From the NCBI GenBank assembly GCA_004376375.1, contig SOJX01000079.1, forward strand, positions 1 through 64,000: a stretch of 64,000 nucleotides of DNA, written 5' to 3'. This DNA is from Planctomycetota bacterium. Its GTDB lineage: Bacteria > Planctomycetota > E44-bin39. The position numbers were made by a program, and so were the translations under genes. The notes beneath the pieces were generated by a model. The model made no database searches. It saw only the letters and a program-made list of their open reading frames with translations, and had not been told where the DNA came from. Shown one piece after another: positions 42,121 through 49,653 of this stretch. The stretch's first letter is position 1, and every line of letters starts with the position of its first letter.

Positions 42121-42750
42121 ATGGGAAGAAAGCTGGGACCGAAATGCAAGATCTGCCGCCGCGAGGGCGAGCCGCTCCACCTCAAAGGTTCGCGGTGCGA
42201 TTCCCCCAATTGCGCTTTCAAGCGCGGCAGGGATTACCCGCCGGGCATGCATACCTGGCGTCGCGGCAAGACTTCGGAGTACGGACGTCAGCTGCGTGAG
42301 ACCCAGAAGCTTAAACGCACCTACGGGGTTCTGGAGCGCCAGTTCCGTATTTACGTTGGTCGCGCCGAGCGTCAGCGCGGCAATACAGGCGAGAACCTTC
42401 TGGTGCTTATCGAGCGCCGTTTCGATAACGTGGTCTACCATCTCGGGTTTGCCCAGTCGCGGAGCCAGGCCCGACAGCTTATCGTTCACGGGCATCTTAC
42501 GTTTAACGAGCACAAGCTGGACATCCCGTCGGCCCTCATGAGTACGGGAAATATTATCGGCGTAAAAGACACTGAAAAATCCAGGAAGCTCATCAAGGAC
42601 AACCTTGAATTTGCCCGCGCCCGGAAGCTTCCCGAATGGCTGGAGCGCGAAGACGATGCGCTACAGGGGTGCGTGAAGATGCTGCCGAGTCGCGATCAGA
42701 TTGTGACTCCGATTCAAGAGCAGCTTGTGGTCGAGTTCTGTTCCAAGTAG
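42121..42750 (+). CDS. rpsD: Ribosomal protein S4, zinc form
   Basis: 209 aa. GRKLGPKCKICRREGEPLHL and RCDSPNCAF hold the N-terminal Cys4 zinc site. The S4 RNA-binding domain follows (RRFDNVVYHLGFAQSRSQAR, QLIVHGHLTFN). AAGGAG is 11 bases before the ATG, a slightly long spacing. Confidence 0.97.
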   Translation: MGRKLGPKCKICRREGEPLHLKGSRCDSPNCAFKRGRDYPPGMHTWRRGKTSEYGRQLRETQKLKRTYGVLERQFRIYVGRAERQRGNTGENLLVLIERRFDNVVYHLGFAQSRSQARQLIVHGHLTFNEHKLDIPSALMSTGNIIGVKDTEKSRKLIKDNLEFARARKLPEWLEREDDALQGCVKMLPSRDQIVTPIQEQLVVEFCSK

Positions 42751-42780
42751 CCGGGCAAGGCCCGAAGCAGGAGAAATCTT

Positions 42781-43806
42781 ATGCGTGTTCGCTGGAGAGA
42801 TTTCGAGCTCCCGACCCGCGTTGTGGTCGACGAGGCTTCGCTTACTTCCACCTACGGGATGTTCATCACCGAACCTTTCGAGAGAGGCTTCGGGACCACT
42901 GCGGGAAACGCCCTCAGGAGAGTACTGCTTTCCTCTCTCGAGGGATGTGCCGTCACGTCAATTAAAATCGAGGGCATTCTGCATGAATTTACCGCACTCG
43001 ATTATGTCTACGAGGACGTGACCGACGTCGTGCTGAGCATTAAGGACCTTCTCGTTCGCTTGAAGACCGGGAAGCCAACCACCCTGCGCATCGAGACCGA
43101 CCGCAAGGGGGACATTACCGCGGGCGACATTATCCACGATGAGAGCGTGGAAGTGCTCAACACGGACATGCACATCTGCACCGTGACGGAGCCGCACGAG
43201 TTCATCATGGAGATGGTCGTCGAGCGGGGGCGGGGGTACGTTACGGCCGAGGAGAACAAGCAGAATATCTCCGAGGTCGGCGTTATCCCGGTGGCGAGTA
43301 TCTTCTCGCCGGTGCAGCGGGTGCGTTTCCGCACCGAGGACACCCGCGTCGGCATGTTCACCAATTACGATAAGCTGATTCTGGAGATATGGACCAACGG
43401 CATTTTAACGCCCGACAACGCGCTGGTCGAGGCGGCGAAGATTCTCCGCAAGCACCTCAACCCCTTTGTACATTATTATGAGATCGGCCGCGAGCTGCAG
43501 CAGGCCGAGATCAAGGAGGACGAGGCCGCGCGCGGCGCAAGGGAGCGCGCCGAGCTTCAGCGGAAGCTCGACCAGAGCATTGCGATTTTGGACCTTTCGG
43601 TCCGCTCGAGCAACTGCCTGCGCGCCTCCAACATGACCCAGGTGCGCGAGCTCGTCTCGAAGTCGGAGCATGACATGCTTCGCATCCGCAATTTCGGGAA
43701 GACGTCGCTGCGCGAGATAAAGAAGAAGCTGACCGATATCGGGCTCTCGCTGGGGATGCCCAAGGAGCTTCTCGAACAGGAGCCCGTCGAGGAGAAGGCC
43801 CAATGA
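42781..43806 (+). CDS. rpoA: RNA polymerase alpha subunit
   Basis: 341 aa. N-terminal assembly domain (FGTTAGNALRRVLLSSLEGC, LHEFTALDYVYEDVTDVVLS) and C-terminal DNA-binding domain (LDLSVRSSNCLRASNMTQVR, LRIRNFGKTSLREIKKKL). Overlaps rplQ by four bases. Confidence 0.98.
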   Translation: MRVRWRDFELPTRVVVDEASLTSTYGMFITEPFERGFGTTAGNALRRVLLSSLEGCAVTSIKIEGILHEFTALDYVYEDVTDVVLSIKDLLVRLKTGKPTTLRIETDRKGDITAGDIIHDESVEVLNTDMHICTVTEPHEFIMEMVVERGRGYVTAEENKQNISEVGVIPVASIFSPVQRVRFRTEDTRVGMFTNYDKLILEIWTNGILTPDNALVEAAKILRKHLNPFVHYYEIGRELQQAEIKEDEAARGARERAELQRKLDQSIAILDLSVRSSNCLRASNMTQVRELVSKSEHDMLRIRNFGKTSLREIKKKLTDIGLSLGMPKELLEQEPVEEKAQ

Positions 43807-44453
43807 GACACCGGAAACGCGGGCGTAGACTGGGCAGAACGGGCGCGCACAGGAAAGCCCTGATGCGTAACCTGACAATCGCGCTTTTCGAGCACGGCAA
43901 AATCAAAACGACCGTTCCGAAGGCGAAGGAGGTTACGCCGTTTGCCCACAGGCTCATCACGCTTGCGAGGAAAGGAACTCTGCATCACAGGCGCCAGGCC
44001 GCAAGCCTTCTGCCCAACAAGGCTGCCGTCAAGAAGCTGTTCGACGAGATTGCACCGCAGTTCGCGGCGCGCAACGGTGGTTATACGCGCATTATCCGCC
44101 TTCCGCAGAAGAGACTCGGCGACGCCGCGGAAACATGCTACCTCGAGCTCATCGGCGACACCGCCCCTGTTTTGGGGAAGCGCAAGGGCTGGGCCAGAAA
44201 CCAGAGGCGCAATAAACGCAAGTTCAGAAGCGACGAGGACAGGGAACCCAAACCCGCCGCGGCGGAAGAGACGCCGCCCGAAGAGGAAGCTCCCGTCGAA
44301 ACCGAACCGGCTCCCGAAGCCGTAACCGAACCGGCGGCCGAGGCCGCTTCCACCGAGGAAGCCAAGCCGGAAGAAGAAAAGCCGGAAGAAAAAAAAGCGC
44401 CTGAAGAACCTCCCGAAGAGAAACCGGAAGAGGAGGGCGAAAAGGCGGAGTAA
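43803..44453 (+). CDS. rplQ: Ribosomal protein L17 with long acidic tail
   Basis: 216 aa, against about 120 usually. The core is typical (MRHRKRGRRLGRTGAHRKAL, MRNLTIALFEHGKIKTTVPK). From about residue 135 the protein is a low-complexity Glu/Pro/Ala tail (PPEEEAPVETEPAPEA and similar). Last gene of the superoperon. Confidence 0.95.
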   Translation: MRHRKRGRRLGRTGAHRKALMRNLTIALFEHGKIKTTVPKAKEVTPFAHRLITLARKGTLHHRRQAASLLPNKAAVKKLFDEIAPQFAARNGGYTRIIRLPQKRLGDAAETCYLELIGDTAPVLGKRKGWARNQRRNKRKFRSDEDREPKPAAAEETPPEEEAPVETEPAPEAVTEPAAEAASTEEAKPEEEKPEEKKAPEEPPEEKPEEEGEKAE

Positions 44454-44480
44454 TCTGCAGAACACAGAGATAAAGAAAAA

Positions 44481-44507
44481 GCCCGGCGATTACCGCCGGG
44501 CTTTTAT
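44481..44507 (+). terminator. Intrinsic terminator of the ribosomal superoperon
   Basis: Stem GCCCGGCG (44481-44488), loop ATTAC, stem CGCCGGGC (44494-44501), then TTTTATTA. It lies 28 bases after rplQ. Confidence 0.9.
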
Positions 44508-44700
44508 TAATTAAGATTTTATTCCTGTTCCGGCGTAAATGAAATAACCAATCGGCAGATCGACTTACCGACAATTACCAAACCAGTTACTGTTACTATT
44601 AGACAAATACTATATTTATGTAATATTACGCTGATTCCATCATGCAGAATTCTAGCTCAATTTCGTATATATTTATATAACCTCTTTGATTTCAAATAGT

Positions 44701-44751
44701 AATGCAGGCGGTATAATATTACAATATATGTCATATTGTAAGCACTGCATT
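44701..44751. repeat. Nested inverted repeat, possible operator
   Basis: Outer AATGCAG (44701-44707) / CTGCATT (44745-44751). Inner TTACAATA (44719-44726) / TATTGTAA (44734-44741) with a 7-base loop. Both pairs are perfect. A TATAAT (44712-44717) lies between them. Confidence 0.6.
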
Positions 44752-44863
44752 GAGTTGGAATGACTTTTTATAATTAGATGTGTAATGCATTATTTTTGAT
44801 GAAGCTTTCGAGTAAATGCAATGAGTATTTGTTGCGATAAATAAGAGACGTGGCTCCGAATGC

Positions 44864-44930
44864 AGGGGCAAACCCTCGTGCTTTGCGCGATAAAAGGTAG
44901 GAGCAAGGCATGCGCGTGTTCTTTGCCCCT
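44864..44930. repeat. Inverted repeat AGGGGCAAA/TTTGCCCCT
   Basis: A perfect 9-bp inverted repeat around 49 bases. AGGGGCG-CCTT-CGCCCCT at 57881-57898 has a related stem, so these look like dispersed palindromic elements. Confidence 0.6.
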
Positions 44931-44949
44931 ACAAATGCGCGGCAAAGCT

Positions 44950-45060
44950 GCTCAAATAACCGCTCCGGAGGGGCGCGAGTCCCTTAGCCTGGCGTGAAGC
45001 AGGTGCAACCTTTAGGAGCACCGGGTAGGATGAAACCGAATAAAACCCGCCCTGAGTGAG
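44950..45060 (+). ncRNA. Possible structured RNA, three adjacent hairpins
   Basis: On the plus strand: CCTG-gcgtgaag-CAGG, GGTGC-aacctttagga-GCACC, then CGGGT-18 bases-ACCCG, back to back with purine-rich loops. It lies about 170 bases before the FDH-like promoter, so it is either an independent small RNA or a dispersed repeat. I checked it by eye against TPP, cobalamin, c-di-GMP, Moco, SRP and tmRNA patterns and found no match. Low confidence. Confidence 0.3.
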
Positions 45061-45224
45061 TGGAATAACTGGCAGGTATTGTTTTCCCCTACAGAGCAAG
45101 GGGGAAACAGGGGCGTTCGTAAGACGGGGTTTCGTTTCAGGCCGTCGTCGTTCACTCCATCTTCAATTTCCCGCTTCGTATCGACGCGAACATGTTCGGT
45201 GCATTGGAAACAGGTGTTTTCCAT

Positions 45225-45252
45225 TTGACTTTGGGTGCAATTTGCGTATTAT
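45225..45252 (+). promoter_or_regulatory. Sigma70-type promoter of the FDH-like operon
   Basis: TTGACT (45225-45230), 16-base spacer, TATTAT (45247-45252). It lies inside the longest open frame of the alpha subunit, which supports the inner TTG start at 45327. Confidence 0.65.
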
Positions 45253-45326
45253 ATGGGAGTTCTATCAATAAATCTGGCGAACATAACGGGATAGTATGTT
45301 CAGGCTTTAGTGGAAGGAGCGCTAAG

Positions 45327-48300
45327 TTGAACTTGTCAAGACGCGATTTCCTGAAGCTGTCTACAGCCGCACCGGTAGGTGCTTTTTGCCTGAGCTTGGG
45401 CATGAGTTCGACGGTCGAAGCGGCCAGGAAGAAGAGACGCAAGAAAGAGCAGTACTCGAAGAAGATCGAGGGATTGCAGCTCAAGAGGACTGTCTGCGGC
45501 GTTTGTCCCATTGGATGCGGTCTGGAAGTTCGAACAAGCGCGCAGAACATAGAACACGTGGAAGGCGACAAGCGCAACCCGATCAGCAACGGGCGTATCT
45601 GCTCCCGCGTGCTCGCATTGAGTTTTCTCAACCGCTCGATGGACCGGGTGGGTTTCGTGGCCGCGGCGGCTGCGATGGAAGCTGGAAAAGTGGTAGAAAA
45701 AGTAGAAGACCCATGGGAAGACCGAATCCGGCACCGGAAGCCCGGAGGTACTGACTGGGATGCGGCCAAGAAATGCCCCAAGGCCGGCAAGGCGATTCAG
45801 GAAATCGCTTCGAAGATTATCTCAACGCGCGGAACCGGCGAGACCTGTACTTCGATAGGTCTGATCGGCGGTCCCGGCATGACCAATGAGGAAGCCTACG
45901 CTGCGGCAAAATTCTGCCGCGGCCTCGGAATGCTTTACGTAGACTCTCCCGCGCGCAACGGTTATCTCCCGGCTGTGAAGGCGCTTGGCGAGTCGTTCGG
46001 CCGCATGGCGCCCACGAACCATCCGGGAGACATCGCGAATTCGGACTGCATACTCATAATCGGCGCGAATCCCGCGGTTACCCACCCTGTACTGATGAAT
46101 CACGTTCACAGGGCGCAACTGCGCGGGGCCAAACTGATCGTCGTTGATCCGCGCGCCACGGAGACGACAAGCAAGGCTGACATGCATGTAAGGCTTCTGC
46201 CCGGAACCGATATGGCGTTTATCGGCGGGATGGTCTATTCGCTGGTTCGCGGGCTCGATCCTTCGGCAAGATCGGCTGACGCGACCGTGAGTATTCAAAA
46301 CGAATATCTGCGCACCCATACCGACGCGATGTTCAAGATCAACAAGGATTTTGAAACAATCAAGAATCGCGGCATTTTTTCCGGATATGATCCGGATGCG
46401 CGCCGGTACGACGATTCAACATGGCGCTACCAGTTCGACCACAACGGCAACCTGAAAATCGGGGAGCCGAGAAGGGATTCGGTCGTCACTTTGAACAGGC
46501 TTGTGGAGAGTTTTTATCCGTTCCAGGACCAGCAGGTCGCGGACGTCTGCGGAATAGATGCAATGGCTCTCGAAGATGCAGTTGCCGTCTACCGCAGGAC
46601 CTGCATGAAAGGTGAGGCCGGCGCCGTAATTCTGGGCAACGGCGCGCTTTGCTCGACGAACGGACCCCAGGTCGCCCGCGCGGCGGCAATACTCCAGATG
46701 CTGCTTGGAAACATCGGTGTTGCGGGCGGCGGAATATATCCGCTTGCGGATTTCGGCAACGCGCAGGGCGTCATCGATAACGGGCTTGCAGCCGAGTTCC
46801 TTCCGGGTCATTTGCCGTATCCGACCGAAGACGACAAGACCATCAGCGAATATCTCGAGAACCATCTGGAGACCACGAAAGAGCCAAGGGCAAAGAACGA
46901 ATGGGCGCGCATGGGCGACTACCTTATCAGTTTACTCCGGGCCTGGTATGGCGGCAATACCGATCTGGAGCAGGCGTTCTCCTGTCTGCCGAAGCGCGCA
47001 AAAGGGGTAAACTACGGTTATAACGGCATTTTCGATGCGATTGAAGACGGGACCATAAGGGGACTCATCGTTTTCGGTGACAACCCCGCCGTAAGCGCGC
47101 CCGATGCCGACCGGGTGAAAAAGGCCCTAGCAAAGCTTGAGTGGCTTGTCGTTCTTGACATGGTGCAGAGTGAAACCGCGACCTTCTGGAAGGAAGCCGC
47201 GGGCGCCCAGACGGAAGTATGGCTCCTGAATGCCGCTTCTCCGCTTGAGAAGGAAGGCTCTTTCACCAACATGGGTCGGTGGATACAGTGGGCCAAAGCC
47301 GGGATCAGCGCGAGCCGGGTAGGCCCGACAATGAGAAGTGAACTCCAGGTTCTTACACGGCTGAGAGAGGCAATGCTCGCAGAGGCCCCCGAGAATTTCA
47401 AGAAGATGACCTGGGATTTCATGGATGCATTGCCTGCCCTGGTTGCCCGTGAAATAAACGGCTACAGCGGGAACAACAGGCAACTCAAGTCGTCGGCGGA
47501 TATAAAGGCGTCCGGTACCATTTGCGGCAACTGGCTTTATACAGGTTATTGTTCCCAGGACATCGACGCGGCGGCCGGAGTAATGCTGAGTGCGCCCTGC
47601 ATGGACCGCAACGGCGGGCAAAGCGAGTTGCAGACAAAGGTCGGCCTGTATCCGGCTTTTGCCTGGCGCTGGCCGAGCAACGTTCATGTTCTGTATAGCC
47701 GGGCTTCTCTGGACAGCGGCAACGTGTCCTGGAACGGCAGAAGGCGGCTTGCGATATTCAAGCCCGACGCTGAAGGCAAGCCGAACTGGCAGGACGACCT
47801 GGACGTTGTTGACGGCGGTACCGATACAAGTCCCCAGGATATCGCCCCGTTCACGTGCACACCGACCGGATTCGCGAAATTGTTTGCCGCGGGCATGCTG
47901 GACGGACCGTTCCCGGCATATTATGAGCCGTTTGATTACGACCGCTCGAACCAGATAGCGCCGAGTTTCCGCACTAATCCGCTGCTCCCTAAGGAACCCC
48001 CGGCAGATGAAAGCAAGTATCCATATCTGGGTGTCCTTTTCCATTTGCCGATGTTCTCTCACGGGTCCGCACGCGAGCGGGTGTTGCCGAACATTGCCGA
48101 AATCATGCCCGGCTTCTTCATTGAAGTCGGCGCTGACTTCGCCACGGAAAAAGGGTTGACGCGGCGCCAGAAAGTCAAGCTGAGCTCGCCGCGCCTGCCC
48201 GGCGGGGGAATAGAGGGCGAAATCCGCATAACCCGCAGGCTGAAAGCGATTGACGGGCGTCATGTTATCGGGATTCCCTGTGACTTCGGCGCTGCCGGTA

Positions 48301-48401
48301 GAATCGTAGGTGGAAGCGGAGCCGCCCTTGCTCGAAGGGCGTGCGATCCGAATACATACGGCGCGGAATGCCGGTTTTTTGCCTGTAACCTGGACAAATA
48401 A
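45327..48401 (+). CDS. Formate-dehydrogenase-like molybdopterin subunit lacking the Sec/Cys ligand
   Basis: 1024 aa from TTG 45327 (AAGGAG seven bases before), which gives a Tat signal at once: NLSRRDFLKLSTAAPVGAF. The frame continues 45 codons upstream but contains the promoter there. A [4Fe-4S] site is present (Cys57, 60, 64, 92). The rest follows FdnG closely (GLGMLYVDSPARNG, DIANSDCILIIGANPAVTHP, AKLIVVDPRATETTSKADMH). Where FdnG has Sec-His, this protein has Gly212-Tyr213, and the Arg of the RGxxNxQG motif is Ala474. So all three catalytic residues of formate oxidation are changed. It probably still binds the Mo/W cofactor, but the metal ligand and substrate are open. First gene of an operon with Fe-S and cytochrome subunits and fdhE. 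Confidence 0.85.
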   Translation: MNLSRRDFLKLSTAAPVGAFCLSLGMSSTVEAARKKRRKKEQYSKKIEGLQLKRTVCGVCPIGCGLEVRTSAQNIEHVEGDKRNPISNGRICSRVLALSFLNRSMDRVGFVAAAAAMEAGKVVEKVEDPWEDRIRHRKPGGTDWDAAKKCPKAGKAIQEIASKIISTRGTGETCTSIGLIGGPGMTNEEAYAAAKFCRGLGMLYVDSPARNGYLPAVKALGESFGRMAPTNHPGDIANSDCILIIGANPAVTHPVLMNHVHRAQLRGAKLIVVDPRATETTSKADMHVRLLPGTDMAFIGGMVYSLVRGLDPSARSADATVSIQNEYLRTHTDAMFKINKDFETIKNRGIFSGYDPDARRYDDSTWRYQFDHNGNLKIGEPRRDSVVTLNRLVESFYPFQDQQVADVCGIDAMALEDAVAVYRRTCMKGEAGAVILGNGALCSTNGPQVARAAAILQMLLGNIGVAGGGIYPLADFGNAQGVIDNGLAAEFLPGHLPYPTEDDKTISEYLENHLETTKEPRAKNEWARMGDYLISLLRAWYGGNTDLEQAFSCLPKRAKGVNYGYNGIFDAIEDGTIRGLIVFGDNPAVSAPDADRVKKALAKLEWLVVLDMVQSETATFWKEAAGAQTEVWLLNAASPLEKEGSFTNMGRWIQWAKAGISASRVGPTMRSELQVLTRLREAMLAEAPENFKKMTWDFMDALPALVAREINGYSGNNRQLKSSADIKASGTICGNWLYTGYCSQDIDAAAGVMLSAPCMDRNGGQSELQTKVGLYPAFAWRWPSNVHVLYSRASLDSGNVSWNGRRRLAIFKPDAEGKPNWQDDLDVVDGGTDTSPQDIAPFTCTPTGFAKLFAAGMLDGPFPAYYEPFDYDRSNQIAPSFRTNPLLPKEPPADESKYPYLGVLFHLPMFSHGSARERVLPNIAEIMPGFFIEVGADFATEKGLTRRQKVKLSSPRLPGGGIEGEIRITRRLKAIDGRHVIGIPCDFGAAGRIVGGSGAALARRACDPNTYGAECRFFACNLDK

Positions 48402-48415
48402 CTTCGGGACAACTC

Positions 48416-49507
48416 ATGGCAACAAAACGTAAACGAGGTGGAAGGCGGCGCAAGAAACGTAAGATCGGTCCCGGGTATGCGATGCTCGCCGATATGAGCC
48501 GTTGTTCGAACTGCGGCACGTGTATGATGGCCTGCAAGGAGTATAACGACCACCCGCCCGAAACCACGGAGCTTACTCCGACGGGAGTCAATCCGCCTGA
48601 CATCTCTTCCCGGTCGGTGCTGGCGATTCATGCCTTTGAATCGGTGTTGAGGGGACAGCCGTACGTACGGTTCCAGCGGGTTTCCTGCTACCATTGCGGG
48701 CGCCCGGCGTGCCATATGGTGTGCCCTGTTCCCGATTGCATCACCATCGACGTCAAGACCCGGGCCGTGATCATGGATGAGACGCGGTGTGCAGGCTGCC
48801 GTTTCTGCGTGCACGCCTGCCCGTTTGAAGTGCCCAGAATGGGCCAACACCCTGAAGTCAAGGACCGGGATGTAGCGATAAAGTGCAACTTCTGTTACGA
48901 CCGTCTGCGCGCGGACCTGAAAATGCGGCCTGCATGCGCAAGGGCCTGCCCCACGGGCGCGCTTATTTTCGGCAAACGGAAAGACGTCGTAGAAGCGGCC
49001 GAGTCGCGTCTCGCCGCACTGAGGAATACGTTCGGCCAGGAAATCGGCGGGCGCAGGTATCTGTCTTACGGCATGGATATCGACCAGAACCTTTTCGGAC
49101 TCGGTATTTTCATGATCCTCGAGGAGGAGCAGACCAAGGATTACCGGCGTTTGGCGCTCATTCCCAAGGTCCCGGCCGCCGTTTCCAGCTGGAAGGGCTT
49201 GTTCCGGTGGACGGCCGCAATTGTCCCGGGGATTGTAATCGTTTTCGCGTTCCTCCATTACATGATTTTCGGCCCGCTCGGCGTTCACGTCGTAGAAGAG
49301 GAAGAAGAAAAAACATTTGACGAAATGACGCCGGAAGAGCAGACGGAATTCGCGGAAAAGATGGAACGCCAGTTCAAGATGAAACAGAAAGCGGGAAAGG
49401 CCAAACGCCTCTATCAGCCTATGCCGATCCGCCGCGCGAGGAAAGGCGGCAAAGGAAGGGACAAAGGGAGGGGGAGAGGGCGCGGCCCGCGCCGCCGCCG
49501 CAGGTAA
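48416..49507 (+). CDS. FdnH-like Fe-S subunit with membrane helix and basic tails
   Basis: 363 aa. Four [4Fe-4S] clusters of the HybA/FdnH type: CSNCGTCMMAC (from Cys30), CYHCGRPACHMVCP, CAGCRFCVHACP and CNFCYDR...CARACP. One membrane helix lies near residue 270 (TAAIVPGIVIVFAFLHYMIF), as in FdnH. It carries electrons from the Mo subunit to the cytochrome. Unusual are a very basic N-terminus (KRKRGGRRRKKRK) and a very basic C-terminus of about 25 residues (GRGRGRGPRRRRR). Starts 15 bases after the alpha gene. Confidence 0.85.
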   Translation: MATKRKRGGRRRKKRKIGPGYAMLADMSRCSNCGTCMMACKEYNDHPPETTELTPTGVNPPDISSRSVLAIHAFESVLRGQPYVRFQRVSCYHCGRPACHMVCPVPDCITIDVKTRAVIMDETRCAGCRFCVHACPFEVPRMGQHPEVKDRDVAIKCNFCYDRLRADLKMRPACARACPTGALIFGKRKDVVEAAESRLAALRNTFGQEIGGRRYLSYGMDIDQNLFGLGIFMILEEEQTKDYRRLALIPKVPAAVSSWKGLFRWTAAIVPGIVIVFAFLHYMIFGPLGVHVVEEEEEKTFDEMTPEEQTEFAEKMERQFKMKQKAGKAKRLYQPMPIRRARKGGKGRDKGRGRGRGPRRRRR

Positions 49508-49515
49508 TTCAGAAC

Positions 49516-49593
49516 CAGTTATTCAGTTATTCAGTTATTCAGTTATTCGGTTCTTCAGTTATTCGGTTCTTCGGTTGTAAGGAGCTTCGCGCA
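49516..49593. repeat. 8-base array (CAGTTATT/CGGTTCTT) plus short tail
   Basis: Eight octads in exact phase: cagttatt x4, cggttctt, cagttatt, cggttctt, cggttgta. They are followed by aggagcttcgcgca; 12 bases of its reverse complement occur at 52981-52992. One arm. It lies between the beta and gamma subunit genes. Confidence 0.92.
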
Positions 49594-49613
49594 GGATAGG
49601 GGATAAGGCGCAC

Positions 49614-49640
49614 AAAACCGCAATCCGCAATCCGAAATCA
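49614..49640. repeat. 7-base array (CAATCCG)
   Basis: aaaaccg, caatccg, caatccg, aaatcat in phase, about 15 bases before the gamma subunit start. Confidence 0.65.
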
Positions 49641-49653
49641 TGAGGGCCAACCC

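Larger units (their letters stand above)
44508..45326. other. Long non-coding stretch before the FDH-like operon
   Basis: About 820 bases. 44508-44855 is AT-rich with no gene, but holds the nested inverted repeat at 44701-44751. 44864-44930 is bounded by AGGGGCAAA/TTTGCCCCT. About 44950-45060 can form three adjacent hairpins and may be a structured RNA. 45225-45252 is the operon promoter. A 70-codon frame on the minus strand at 45012-45224 crosses the hairpins and is not considered real. Confidence 0.6.

Noticed and set aside
45012-45224. Small protein on the minus strand (70 codons)
   Set aside because: It crosses the hairpins of the candidate RNA, has no ribosome site that I can see, and no recognisable features.
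45192-45326. Upstream extension of the FDH-like alpha subunit
   Set aside because: The extension contains the best promoter, has no ribosome site, and would bury the Tat signal 45 residues inside the protein.
45327-48401. In-frame TGA read as selenocysteine
   Set aside because: The frame has no internal stop; the position of Sec in FdnG is a Gly codon (ggt at 45960-45962).
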